Assembly: GCA_028571685.1 (NCBI GenBank)
Contig: CM053142.1
Coordinates: 131,432,796 to 131,496,795 of the forward strand
From: Heterohyrax brucei
Taxonomy: Eukaryota > Chordata > Mammalia > Hyracoidea > Procaviidae
Length of the DNA stretch: 64,000 bases
Direction of reading: 5' to 3'
Position 1 is the first letter of the stretch, and every line of letters starts with the position of its first letter. The translations under genes and the position numbers were made by a program. This document shows, piece after piece, positions 33,032 through 43,605 of this stretch. The notes beneath the pieces are model-generated. The model worked only from the letters and a program-made list of their open reading frames with translations, was not told the origin of the DNA and searched no databases.

Positions 33032-33915
33032 GTGTTTCTAGTCTAGATTATTAACGAAGCACCATGCTGTTTTCCAGATGTACCATTTTACTTTCTTTGC
33101 AACAGTGTCTAAGAGTTCTAATTTCCCCACGACCTCACTAAGTTTTCTTATTTTCTGTTTTTAAATTAATACCATTATTGCTGGGGTGAGATAGTAGATA
33201 GCATCTAATTTTAGTTTTAATTTGCATCTAATGGCTAACGATTGTAAGCATCTCTTCAACTGTTTGCTCGTTGCCTGAACGCCCTCTTTAGCAAAGTGTC
33301 TGTTCACATACTATATCTACTTTTTAATTGGATTGTTTGCCTTTTCTTGTGGAGGTGTTGGAAGTTTTCTGCCAAGTTTACAGATTAGACCCTTGTTGTA
33401 TATGTTGTAGCTGAAATTTTTTTTCTCAATCTTTCGGTTTTATTCTTTTTGAGTAGTCTTTTTTGATGAGCATAATTGTTTAACTTTTAGGGGGTCTCAC
33501 TTATCTAGTTCCTTTTCTGTTTGTGCATTTTTGGTTATGTCTGTTATTCTATGTATGCCATATATTGGGGCCCCTAGCATTGACTCTACTTTTTCTCTCG
33601 TGATCTTTATTGTTTTCAGTTTTATATTTAGGTCTTTGATCCACGTTGAGTTAGTTTTTTGTGTATGGTGTGAAACATGAGTCCTGTTTCATTTTTCTAC
33701 AGATAAGCATCCAGCTTGGCCTGCACCATTTGGTAAAGCGACTGCTTCTCTTTCGTTTAGTGGACTTCGGCCATTATGATCAACTGTCCTTAAGTGGAAT
33801 GTTTTACATCTGGCTTCTCAAATCTGTTCCATTGGTCTCTGTGTCTGTTGTACCAATGCGTTTGTTTTGACTGCTGTGGTTATGTAGCAGATTCTGAGTC
33901 CGAGTTGTGTGAAGC

Positions 33916-34406
33916 TGTCATGGATTAAGTTGTGTACCCACAGAATTTGTATTAGCTTGATTAGACATGATTCCCAGTGTTGCATGGTTGTCCTCCGTTT
34001 TGTGATTATGATTTTATGTTAAAGAAGATCAGGGTAGAATTGTAACACCCTTACTAAGGTCACTTTACTGATCCCTCAGGTGTGATCTGTACAGCCTTTC
34101 ATCTTACAAGAGATGAAAGGAAAGGGAAGCCAGCAGAGAGGAACCAAAAGGCCACCAAAAAGGCAATGCTAGGTACAGAATGAGTCCTTTGGACATGGGG
34201 TTTCTGAACAGAGAAACTCCTAGTCCAGGGGAAGGTTGATAACAAGGACCTTTTTCTACAGCCGACAAAGAGACAAAGCCTTCTCCTAAAGCTGACAACC
34301 CAAATTTGGGCTTCTAGCCTTCTAGACTGTGAAAAGACACATTTCTCTCTGTTAAAATTATCCACTGATACTACTTCTATCACCGCAGCACCAGATGATT
34401 AGAACA
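33916..34406 (+). mobile_element. Solo LTR fossil inside the L1
   Basis: About 490 bp starting TGTCATGGATTAAGTTGTG and ending GATTAGAACA, same family as 9147. No internal part is present; it is a broken relic, younger than the L1. Confidence 0.75.
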
Positions 34407-34757
34407 GAAACCTTCTACTCTGAATCCTTTACTTATCTGGTGTGTCTTTCCTTCTTATATAAAGTTGGTGACTTGTTTTTCAATCTTGTTTAAGAATGTT
34501 ATTGGAATTGTGATAATTATTACATTATAGCTGCAGATTCCTTTGTGAATTATTGACATTTTCACAACCTTCACTTTTCCTTTGCATGAGCATGGTACGT
34601 TTTTCTATTCATGCAAGTCTTTTTTATTTTTGATTTTTTGCAGTAGTGTTTTATAGTTTTTTTTTTTTTTGGTTTGTTTGTTTTTAAATAGGTCTTTTAT
34701 AACACTAGTTAGATTTATTCCTAAGTATTTTATATTTGGTGAGGGCACTGTAAATGG

Positions 34758-34918
34758 TGGAAACCCCGGTGGTGCAGTGTTCAAGTGCTACATCTGCCAA
34801 CCAAGAGGATGGTAGCTTGAACCCACCAGGTGCTCCTTGGAAACTCTACAGGGCGATAATAACTCTGTCACATAGGGTGGCTGCCGGTCAGAATTGACTT
34901 GATGAGAACAAGTTTTCT
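34758..34918 (+). mobile_element. AfroSINE inside L1 ORF2
   Basis: GGTGGAAACCCCGGTGGTGC, GCTTGAACCCACCAGGTGC and AATTGACTTGATGAGAAC. Short-tailed copy. Confidence 0.9.
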
Positions 34919-34994
34919 TCTGCTGTAAATAGTATTGTTTTCCTAAGTTCCTTTTCAAAGTTCTCTTTGTTCGTGTAGAGGAATTCACTTGACT

Positions 34995-35128
34995 TGTTTT
35001 TATTTTTTTTGTGATTGAATGAAAGTAGTATGCAATCCAAGTTAAATTTGTGCATCTGCCTATCTGCAGTTCCCTCTGATCTGCTTGCCTGGTGACAGCA
35101 TGCTCTTCCTTTCTGTTCTATACAAGTC
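34995..35128 (-). repeat. Short L1 3'-end fragment nested in L1
   Basis: A T-rich start (34997-35011), TGAATGAAAGTAGTATGCAA and GGTGACAGCATGCTCTTCC resemble the L1 tail at 26725-26830. It breaks an ORF2 stretch that resumes at about 35130. CTTGACTT and ATGGACTT at its edges may be a worn target duplication. Confidence 0.5.
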
Positions 35129-37298
35129 AATGGACTTTTTTTGGTTTATCTTGTATCCTATTTTTCTTAATCCTTGTATTAGTTTCAGTATCTTTCTTAT
35201 GTAATCTTTGGGATTTTCTATGCATATGATCATATCATATGTGAATAGGAATAGTTTTCCTTTTCCTCACTAACTTGAATGCCCTTTATTTCTTTTTCTT
35301 ATCTTATTGTTCTAGCTAGGACTTTCAGTACAATGTTGAATAGGAGTGGTGACAAAAAGCATCCCGGTCTGCTTCCCATTCTCAAGAAGAATGCTTTCAA
35401 TTTCTCTCCTATGACAATAAGGCTGACTGTTGGTTTTTTATAAATGCCCTTTATTATGGTGGGGGAGATCTCTTCTATTTCTCTTTTCCTGGAAGTTTTT
35501 AATTAGGAATAGGTGTTTGACTTTATCAAATGCATTTTCTATGTTGATACAGCTGATCATGTGAATCTTTTCTTTATTCTATTTATTTGGTAGATTTTGT
35601 TGATTGACTTTCTGATGCAAGCCATACTTGCATCTTTAGTATGAATCCCACTTGGCCATAATATATTATGTTTTGATTTTCAGTTGAATTCTGTTGGGAG
35701 GAATTTTGTAAGAACATTTGCATCTATAGTTATGAGAATACTGGTCTGTAATTTTCTTTTTTGGTTTTAACCTGGTTTTAGTATCAGGGTTATGCTGTCG
35801 TCCCATAAGGAATCTAGAAGTATTCTTTCTTGTTCTATACACTGGAATAGTATAAGTAGTATTGATGCAAGCTCTTCTCTGAATGCTTGATAGAATTCTC
35901 CAGTGAAGCTGTTCAGGCCTTTTTTCTCTGGGGTGTGGTGTTTGTTTGTTATCTCTTCTATTTCTTTGTTAAGGGTCTGTTCAATTATTCTATCTCAGTT
36001 TATATTAGTTTAGGTATGTAATGTGCTTCTAGAAATTTGTCCATTTCCTCTAGGTTTTCAAATTTGTTGGAGTACAATTTTTTATAATACTAGAGTATTG
36101 TATTATAATCTTTTTTTTTTTTCAGTTGGTTCTGTCATAATTTTGCTCCTCTCACTTCTTATTTGGTTATTTGCTTCTGCTTTTCTTTTGGCACTTGGCC
36201 TTTGGCTTGGCTTTCTTTTGTCAGTTTGGCTGGTGGTTTGTCGATTTTATTGATTCTTTAAGGAAATCCATTACTGGATTTATTGGTTATTTCTACTGTT
36301 TATCTCTTCTCTGTTTCATTTATTTCTGCTCTAAACTTTACTATTTGCTTTTTACTGGTGTCCATGAGCTTCTTTTGCTACTCTTTAATTATTTGTTCCA
36401 GTTGTATGGTTAATAATGTTTTTATTTTGGGGACTTTCTTGTTTTTTGATGTGTGTGTTTATAGTTATAAATTGGCCTCTGAGCACAGCTTTTGCTGTGT
36501 CCCTAAGATTTTGGTACATTGTATTTTTATTTTCATTTGATTCCATGAAATTTTTTATTTTGCTTTTGATTTCTTCTATTACCCAGTAGTTTTTGAGCAA
36601 ACTGTTATTAAATTTCCCTGTATTTGATGTTTTTTACTCACTTTTCCCATTATTAAGATCTACTTTTACAGTGTTGTGATCAGAGAAGATGCCTTGTGTT
36701 ATTTCAGTGTTTTAAATTTTATTGAGCTTGCTTTGTGGCCTAGAATGTGATCTATTTTGGAGAATGATCCATGTGCACTGGAAAAGAATGTTTACTTTCC
36801 TGCTTTTGGGTGGAGTGTTCTGTAGCTCTGTGTATGTGGATAGTTGGTTGATTGTGGCGTTTAGATCTTTTGCATCTTTGTTGAGTTGCTTTCCAGTTGT
36901 TCTGTCCTTCACTGAAAGTGGTGTATCGGTGTCTCCTTCTATTATTATGGAGCTGTTTCTTTTTTCAATACTGTTAGAATCTGTTTTTTGTGTTTTGGAA
37001 ATCTGTCAATGAGTGCAACTATATTTATTATGATTGTGTTCTCAGTGGATTGGTCCTTTAATCATTATGTAATGTCCTTCTTCTCTTTTATGGTGAATTT
37101 TGCCTTAAGGTCTATTTTAGTGACAATAATATTGTTACTCCTGCTTGGCTATTTTTTTGGTTTTGTTTGTTTTGTTTATTTGTTTTGTGTTTAAGGTGTG
37201 TCTCTTGTGGACAGCATATTGACGGGTTGTGTTTTTTTTAACCCATCCTGCCACTCTCCATGGCTTCACTGGTGCATTTAAAGCCACTTATATTTGGT

Positions 37299-37324
37299 GT
37301 GACTCGACGGCACTTGGCTTGGCA
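37299..37324 (+). repeat. AfroSINE tail micro-fragment in the L1
   Basis: TGACTCGACGGCACTTGGCT and four more bases: a CpG-rich SINE end inside L1 sequence. Confidence 0.6.
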
Positions 37325-37649
37325 TTAACAGTTTTAGGAGATTAATGTTGTCATATGTTGTGTGTGTGTGTTTTGTGGTATTAACTACTGCTTTGTTCTG
37401 CTTAATTTTCTATGCTGAGTTTTTTTTTTGTAGATTTTCTTCTCACTTCTTTCATTGGTATTGATTTTGCTTTTACCATGTCTATGTTTTTCTTCTTTTT
37501 CATTTTGGTGCATAGGTTGTTGACTTTCTTTGTGGTTACCTTGAAATTTAACTTTATCTTCCTAAATTTAAAGTAGCCTTTTATTTCGTGATAATGCCTT
37601 GCCTTCCTCTCCATGTGGAAGTTCTATAACTACATCATTTATTCCCTTT

Positions 37650-38700
37650 TGGTTTTTACACTGCCATCATCTACAGATTGACATCTCTTGTTTCCTGCTT
37701 TCAGTCTTTTAGCTTTATTTTTGAGATCTCTTTATCTGGATTGGTATCTGGCCCATGCTGTCTGGGGTCCTAATCTCAGTTTATTGTCTGATGTTGTTGG
37801 TTCTGTGTCTGAAGGACTACTTTTAATATTTCTTGTAAGATTGGTCGAGTTTACAAATTCCCCTAATTTCTACTTATCTGGAAATGTCATGTCTTCACTA
37901 TTGTATCTGAGAGACAATTTTGCTGGACATATAATTCTTTGGTAGCTACTTTTTCTTTCAGGATTTTTATATATCATCCCACTGCCTTCTTGACAATATG
38001 GTTTCCGCTGAATAATCAGAGCTTAGTCTTATTGGTTTCCCTTTATAGATGACTTTCCATTTTTCTCAAGTTACTCCCAGTGATCTTTCTTTGTTTTTGG
38101 TTTTGGCAAGTTTGATTATGATATGTCTTGGTAATTTTCTTTTAAGGTCTGTCCTGGGTGGAGTTTGTTGAGCTTCTTGATTGCATATCTTCTCATATTT
38201 CAGCAAATCTTTAACAATTTTCACTATGTATTTTCTTGTTTCCTCCTGTTCTAGGATTCTGACTACATGTAAATTTTTCCCCTTGGTAGTGTCCAGCATA
38301 ATTCTTATGCTTTCTTTTTTTTCTGATTTTTCCTCAAACAAATTGGAGTTCAGTGATTTGTCCTTTTAGTTTGCTAAATCTGTCTTCCATAGATTAAATT
38401 GTGCTCTATGTCCTTCTATTTAGTTGTCTTTTTCTGATATTTTCATGTTAATCTTTAGCATTTTTAGCTGCTGTTTTTGTGTTATTTCTGATTGTCTATT
38501 TTGTTGTTTTGCTCCTGCATTGTCTTCTGAATTCTTATTTTGCTTTGTCTGTGTTTTCCTTGATCTCTTGAGGAATCCTATATATCAATCTTTTTAATTC
38601 TTTATCATGTAGTTCCATTACCATTTATTCTTGTGGGAAGTTTTATGTTCCTTATTTTGGTTACCTTCCTGAGCCATCTTGTCCTGCTTCTATGTGATTT
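37650..38700 (-). pseudogene. L1 ORF1 relic
   Basis: On the minus strand at 38066-38341, FEEKSEKKESIRIMLDTTKG is followed by YEKICNQEAQQTPPRTDLKR and PRHIIIKLAKTKNKERSL. The latter matches the PRHIIIKL/K-KERIL signature of the L1 ORF1 RNA-binding protein. The N-terminal coiled-coil part (38350-38700) and the C-terminal part (37650-38060) are frameshifted. Confidence 0.75.
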
Positions 38701-39202
38701 GATACTATCTGTTGTCTCTGAGGCATAAAGTTGTTATTATACTTATTTATGATGTTTGTTTGCCGCGTCCTGATTTTTTGTTTTGTTTTGATGTATCCAA
38801 GTAGGTGGAGTACGTGTGCTTCCCTGGCTATAAGTCTGACCACATGGGCACTCTCACTACCTGTCTTCTGGTGGGTAGGGCAGTGGCTGGGTGTATGAGC
38901 ATGGGTCTCTGTTTGCCAGTCTTGAGGGGCTGAATGAGATATAGCTGCCTTTGGTGGTAAGGTGATGTATCTGTCCAGCCAGTCAACTGGGCATGAGTAC
39001 AGAGAGTATTCTCACTGGCTACTGGATTGGTTGGGTATTACTGATTGGCAGGTGGCCGGGCAAAGTTGCCTGCATCATTGGTCTCTAGTGGCATGGAAAC
39101 TCTCACTGATGGTCCTGGTTGGGCAGGACTGTGCAGGGGTTGTTGGAGATAGCACAAGCCTCTTGTTGCAGGGTGGTGGTGCTAGGACCAAGGCAAGGGA
39201 TA

Positions 39203-39850
39203 TGCTGCCAGTCCATAGGTGCCTATTAGGAAGGCATTCCCCTGTCCACTAGAGTATGATGTAGGGAAGGGTGCGGTACCAGTCCTTGGGCCCCAGCACA
39301 GATGACTGGAGGGACTAGCAGGTACTGCTGGTCCATAGGTCTCTGGTGTGTGTTGATACCTCTGGCTTGTGGGCTCTTGGCTCTGGTGGTGGGGTGGAGT
39401 AGTGGGTGCCACAGCTCTGTGGGTCCCTAATGCAAGCAGCTGCGCATAGGAATAGGTACTGCTGGTTCCCAAGCCTCTGGCTCCAGTGACTAGGTGGAGA
39501 AGTAGATGCTGCCATCCACAGGCCCTGGTGTGGGCAGCTGGGCATATAAGTAGGCGTTGCCAGTCCACAGGCTCCTGGCATGTGTGGGTGGGTAGCAGAG
39601 GGGATGCTGCTAATCTGTAGGTCCCCAGTATGGGTGGCTAGGGGGAGAAGCTGGTGCTGCTGTTCTTCCAGCCCATGGCACTGATAACCAGGCAGAAATA
39701 TGGGTGTCACCATTTCATGTGTCCCCAGTCCAAGTGTCTGAGTAAAGGGATGGGCACTGTCAATCTGTGGGTCCTTGGCTGAGGGGATGAGGCAGTGGTG
39801 AGTGCCATGGAACTGTAATGGCATGTAGGGAGAGAATGGATGAAAGAGGA
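39203..39850 (-). repeat. About 50-bp tandem array in the L1 5' region
   Basis: A TGCTGCCAGTCCACAGG-like anchor recurs at 39203, 39272, 39323, 39357, 39406, 39457, 39507, 39555, 39605, 39655, 39705, 39755 and 39803. From 39406 on the spacing is 51, 50, 48, 50, 50, 50, 50 and 48 bp. Each unit runs anchor, then GGTCCCTGGTGTGGGTGGC-like, then a GGAGAAGTAGG-like close. The array lies upstream of ORF1, where L1 promoters lie; monomer-built L1 promoters are known in mouse. A promoter role here is inference. Confidence 0.75.
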
Positions 39851-40091
39851 AGCTTCCACCCTCCAGCTGCAGCTTCATGGGCCTCCAGCATGGGGGTGAG
39901 GAGGTGATACAGTGGGGGAGGTAAATGCACTTAACTTTTGCAGGGCAAGAATCACTCCTGCCTGGCTCTTGATGTGGGTGCAAAGTGGCTCCTGCTTGTT
40001 TGCACCAGGTGATAGGGGGCTTCAGCTGGGAACACTGCTTTGTCTCAGTATGGCCATAATGTGCAGGTTTGGCTGGCAAGGGGCCAACCAT
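39315..40091 (-). other. 258-codon open frame in the L1 5' region (probably non-coding)
   Basis: The longest ATG-initiated frame in the window, in sense with the L1, rich in P, H, S, T and Q. It overlaps the 50-bp array. Because 50 is not a multiple of three, the units do not encode a repeated peptide, and I recognise no domain. It is most likely open by chance in a GC-richer, stop-poor repeat. Confidence 0.3.
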
Positions 40092-40290
40092 GAATAATCC
40101 TACAGGTCCCCTGTTTTTGTACTGTCTCTCCTTCTACCTGGCATTCTTTCTAAATCTTCAGCCTTACCTTTGGTACTCAGGGTTCCAAAGAAGTTGTTTA
40201 CATCTGATTCACTTGTTTTCTCGGGTCTTAGTTGTAAAAGAGACATTACGAGGCATCTCATACCACTGTTGGTTGTTCTTATAAGCTTAA

Positions 40291-41039
40291 TCGTCCAGCT
40301 TATGCTTAAAGTTGTCTTGAGTATGACCAACAGAAATGCTTTGAAAATTCTGACATCAAAATTTAAAAGTAATTTGGAGATATTCATGACTTTACAATAA
40401 CAACTCTTCCCACCAGAAATGAAGCATGCCTTGTCATTTAACTGTTTTCTTCTGTGTGTCTGAGTAAAGCCCTAGTGAATTTTCATGTAAGTCTTCATAT
40501 TTCTTGTTCTGTTTATTCACTGATATTATTATTTAATTTCATTATTACAAAAATATTTCCATCATTTTTTTCCAACTGATCACAGCCATACACCAACATA
40601 CTAGAAAGATATCAATGACTATACATGTATTTTTATAACTGAGTATGCTGATTTCTAAAAATATTTTCCTACCCAAGTTATGTTACTCAAATGAGAATGA
40701 GAGCTATGGAATGTAACTAGAAAGTTTTGCTCCTACCCCCTCTTCCTTCCTCCATCACATTTTCATTGTTTTCATTTCATTGCAGTGTAAATGGCTGGCC
40801 CATGAACACAAAAGTCCAAGTGTAACCTAAGAACATCTGCATGACCAAATCTTCCTTAAAGAGCAGAGTGAGTTTCCAATTAAACAACACGTAACTGGAC
40901 CCACCTGCAGTGGCTTCATCCTTCACTCCTTTGTGAGCAGCTACACATCCTGACACCAAGTTGTCCCTAAACAGGAAGAACATAAGGGAACTCTGAGGTA
41001 GATATGTCCAGTGTCTGCATTCCGATGCTGGTGGTTCCT
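40291..41039. other. Unassigned spacer
   Basis: No recognised element or exon. Confidence 0.45.
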
Positions 41040-41115
41040 ACCCTTGTATATAGCATATTGAGTGCTAGTGTTATTATTCTTGTTTTACAGACAAGAAAAC
41101 TTGACCTAGACAGTT
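41040..41115 (-). repeat. MIR fragment
   Basis: TTATTATTCTTGTTTTACAG and ACAAGAAAACTTGACC resemble the reverse MIR core. Confidence 0.45.
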
Positions 41116-41119
41116 TAAA

Positions 41120-41275
41120 ACTTCATTCATTCAGTTATTCATTCATTCATTTGTGCATTCAATAAATATTGAGTGCCTATCATGAGAGCTGAATAGAAAT
41201 AAACTAAAGTGCCCATCTCTATGAAAGTTACGTTTTAATAGGACAGACATGTATAAACAAAAGTTTACCTTCCCA
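41120..41275 (-). repeat. L2 relic with (CATT)n
   Basis: ATTCATTCATTCATTTGTGC leads into TCAATAAATATTGAGTGCC, then the reverse L2 3' order. Confidence 0.6.
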
Positions 41276-41590
41276 GTGTTGTACAGCTGAAATCAATCAA
41301 GGACTAGACCACTGTTTGGCTGAGGTGCTCATAGGCTCGATCAGTGCACTACGACACAGTGAGAGAGAAGCTAAGGTTATCTTCTGTCTCCTGGAACGCT
41401 TTCAAGATGGCATGACCTTGGTGAGTACAGCACAGCTCAGGGTGTACTCTGATCCTGAAAGTTTCATCCAGCGAGAGGATCTCTGTCTACCAGAGGCAGG
41501 TGTTTTTACCATTCTTAAAATGCCACTTGGAGTGCTGATCTTTCCTGAACTCCTGTAGCCCACATACCTGAGTGAATCACTCACATCCTA

Positions 41591-41678
41591 GCTAGCTCAA
41601 ATGCTAATTCAAACTAAGGTGTTAATGATTGATAGCTAGCTCAAATGCCAATTCAAACTAAGGTGTTAATGATTGATA
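41591..41678. repeat. 44-bp tandem duplication
   Basis: Units 41591-41634 and 41635-41678 begin GCTAGCTCAAATG and differ at one base (CTAATT versus CCAATT). Confidence 0.95.
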
Positions 41679-41831
41679 AAAGCTAACATATTTACATTTT
41701 AACAGCACTCAGTTAAGGGACCGGTGCCAGGATTTTCACACACACAAATCAGCAGCAAGAGCCATAGGGCTATTACTTGAAGCCATATAAATTAAACCTT
41801 AGTTAATACCCTTTGTTAGCCCCGACTATTC

Positions 41832-41995
41832 TTTCAGAGCCCTGTGGTGTAGTGATTAAGTGCTCTGTCTGCTACCTAAAAGGCTGGCAATTCAAATCCA
41901 CCAGGTGTTTCTTGGAAACTCAATGGAGCAGTTCTACTCTGTGCTATAGGTCACCATGAGTCAGAACTGACTGAACAGCAGTTGTTTTTTTTAAT
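41832..41995 (+). mobile_element. AfroSINE, first of a three-copy stack
   Basis: GAGCCCTGTGGTGTAGTGAT to CAGTTGTTTTTTTTAA. ATTCTTTCA stands before and after it. Confidence 0.9.
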
Positions 41996-42169
41996 TCTTT
42001 CAGAGCCCTGGGGCAGAGTGGTTAAGAGCTCCACTGCTAAGCAAAGATTGGCTAGTTTTAACTCACTAGATGCTCTTTTGATACCCAGTGGGGCAGTTCT
42101 ACTCTGTTCTATAGGGTTATTATGAATTGGAATAGACTCAATGGCAATGGGTTAGGTTTGGATTGGTAC
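41996..42169 (+). mobile_element. AfroSINE, second of the stack
   Basis: GAGCCCTGGGGCAGAGTGG to CAATGGGTTAGGTTTGG. TTCTTTCA stands before it and TATTCTTTCT after it. Confidence 0.9.
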
Positions 42170-42412
42170 TATTCTTTCTAGAATCCCTGAGTGGTAGAAA
42201 CAGTTAAGGAGTTTGGCTGCTAACCACAAGATTGGAGGTCTGAATTCACCTACAAGCATCTGAGAAGCAGGGTACAATAGCCCACTTCTGAAAAATCAAC
42301 CACTGAAAGCTCTGTGTGCTCTACGAAGCACAGTTCTACTCCGACAAACACGGGGCCTCCGTGAGTTGGAATCGAATGGATGGTATCTGGTTGCTTTGTT
42401 AATCCTTTGTAA
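42170..42412 (+). mobile_element. AfroSINE, long form, third of the stack
   Basis: GAATCCCTGAGTGGTAGAAA, a CTACGAAGCACAGTTCTAC middle and GGATGGTATCTGGTTGC end; same strand as the other two. Confidence 0.8.
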
Positions 42413-42461
42413 GTAAAACTAAAGCTCTTTTTGCCTTATGTACATGCATGGATAATTGACC

Positions 42462-42520
42462 CAAACCAAACCAAACCCCCTGCCATCGAGTTGATTCTCA
42501 CACATAGGGACCATGTAACA
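42462..42520 (-). repeat. AfroSINE tail fragment
   Basis: ACCCAAACCAAACCAAACCC, CCATCGAGTTGATTCTCAC, then lost. Confidence 0.7.
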
Positions 42521-42539
42521 GTCATATATTGTTCCAGAT

Positions 42540-43429
42540 ATCCAGAGTTAATCTCTATTTACAAGTTTCTGGATTCGTGTAGGCTTTAATTTTGAAAGAA
42601 AGGTATTTATGTTGTTTACTCCTTTGTAATCTTTGGAGACAACTAGGCTTTATTCTTGGTTCACTGCTTATTTGAGAATCCAAGAAGCTTTGAAAACCAT
42701 TTAAATTGCTATTCCAAAACAGCATTGGTAGTTTAAATACAGGGGAAAAAAATGTGCTCTGCCATCAATACAGCTCTAATAGCAGATATTGTTAGCTCCT
42801 TGGAACTCTGCTTCAAATTTTCAGCTCTAATTAAAAAATAATTTGTTTCTTTGGGTCTGTGAAAGCTAGAGAGGAAAGAACAAACCCAAAGGAAAAACCA
42901 CCCCGACACCCCACGGCCTGTCTATTAGCCCTGCACAGAACTGTGGTTTCTCCCTCGGAATGCTGTGTCATTAAGAGGTTCGGGCAAATTTGGTGAGCAC
43001 GCTTACTATGGAAAACTTTACACGCCTTTTTTTTTTTTTAGCACATCATGTGAAATCCTTGCAAACACAAGGATCTTTTATTTATTGACAAAGAGAACAG
43101 TAATTCTAGACAAGCAGCTCTCTTGTTCTGCTGCAATATAAGAAAGAGAATCTGTTCCATATTTCTGTGCAGAGTGACAGGATGAACACTGCATATTGTC
43201 CGTTATTTCTGCTTTTTTGTGAATGCTTTCTATCAAACTGTGAAAACTGTTTAGGTCAATTAGCTAATGCTTTCTGCTAATTACTTGCAAACAGGATTAT
43301 TCAGTTGTTTAGGGTCAAGCATTGTATTACTGTAGTGAATGAAGCATTACCTTACCTGTCCTTGGGAATTAGAGATAAACTGGTGGAATGATTTTCTTTC
43401 TTTCATGCATTCCTGGATGGGCAATTCTG
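42540..43429. other. Repeat-poor AT-rich block, possible non-coding regulatory DNA
   Basis: The longest stretch near the window centre without a recognised transposable element. It holds GTCAATTAGCTAATGC and GCTAATTACTTGC (43255-43290), which contain TAATTA-like homeodomain core sites. No open frame of interest. Regulatory function is inference only. Confidence 0.35.
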
Positions 43430-43605
43430 TATTCATCTCACAGACGTGAACTGAGTACTTTCTGTTTGCTAGGCTGAGTGCTAGGCACCAGGAAAACAAA
43501 CAAATCCGATGGCCCTCCTGGCCTGGCCCAGCACAGCTCATTTTGTGAGGGAGACAGGCAGGTAAACAAACTGTGACAACAGCAGGGGGCGAGTGCTCTA
43601 ATCAA
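43430..43605 (-). repeat. L2 3' relic
   Basis: GAACTGAGTACTTTCTGTTT, GAGTGCTAGGCACCAGG and GAGGGAGACAGGCAGG follow the reverse L2 order. The 113-codon frame over 43438-43779 is therefore not a gene. Confidence 0.6.

Larger units (their letters stand above)
32600..37500 (-). pseudogene. L1 ORF2 relic (endonuclease and reverse transcriptase)
   Basis: The endonuclease region shows LNATINQLSTYTEL (near 36850) and TFFSSAHGSFSKIDHILGHK-like sequence (near 36730-36800, partly in another frame). The RT active-site stretch near 35215-35250 reads LFTYDMIICIENP, where the family has LFADDMI, so the paired aspartates are lost. The C-terminus near 32740-32870 reads DPVIPLLGIYPKE and WKQPKCPSMNEWINK, typical of L1 ORF2. 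Many stops and frameshifts and four of the insertions break it; it cannot encode a working protein. Confidence 0.8.
31029..40290 (-). mobile_element. Long L1 LINE with many later insertions
   Basis: The T-run at 31029-31037 is the reverse of the poly-A tail. The 3' UTR (31040-32600), ORF2 relic (about 32600-37500), ORF1 relic (about 37650-38700) and a long 5' region (38700 to about 40290) follow in order. Insertions inside it are three AfroSINEs, an RTE tail, an LTR fossil, an L1 tail and a SINE micro-fragment. Without them it is about 8 kb, large but consistent with a long 5' UTR. The 5' limit is uncertain by 200 bp, and no target duplication could be confirmed. Confidence 0.8.

Noticed and set aside
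39182-39568. 128-codon minus-strand frame
   Set aside because: Second frame over the same 50-bp array; the array explains its openness.
39203-39850. CRISPR-like spacing of repeats
   Set aside because: The 50-bp units are contiguous and diverged, without constant repeats and unique spacers, and sit in a mammalian L1.
41316-41558. 80-codon frame, MAEVLIGSISALRHSEREAK
   Set aside because: No repeat explains it, but there is no homology I recognise, no promoter and no splice signal that I can support. Too short to call.
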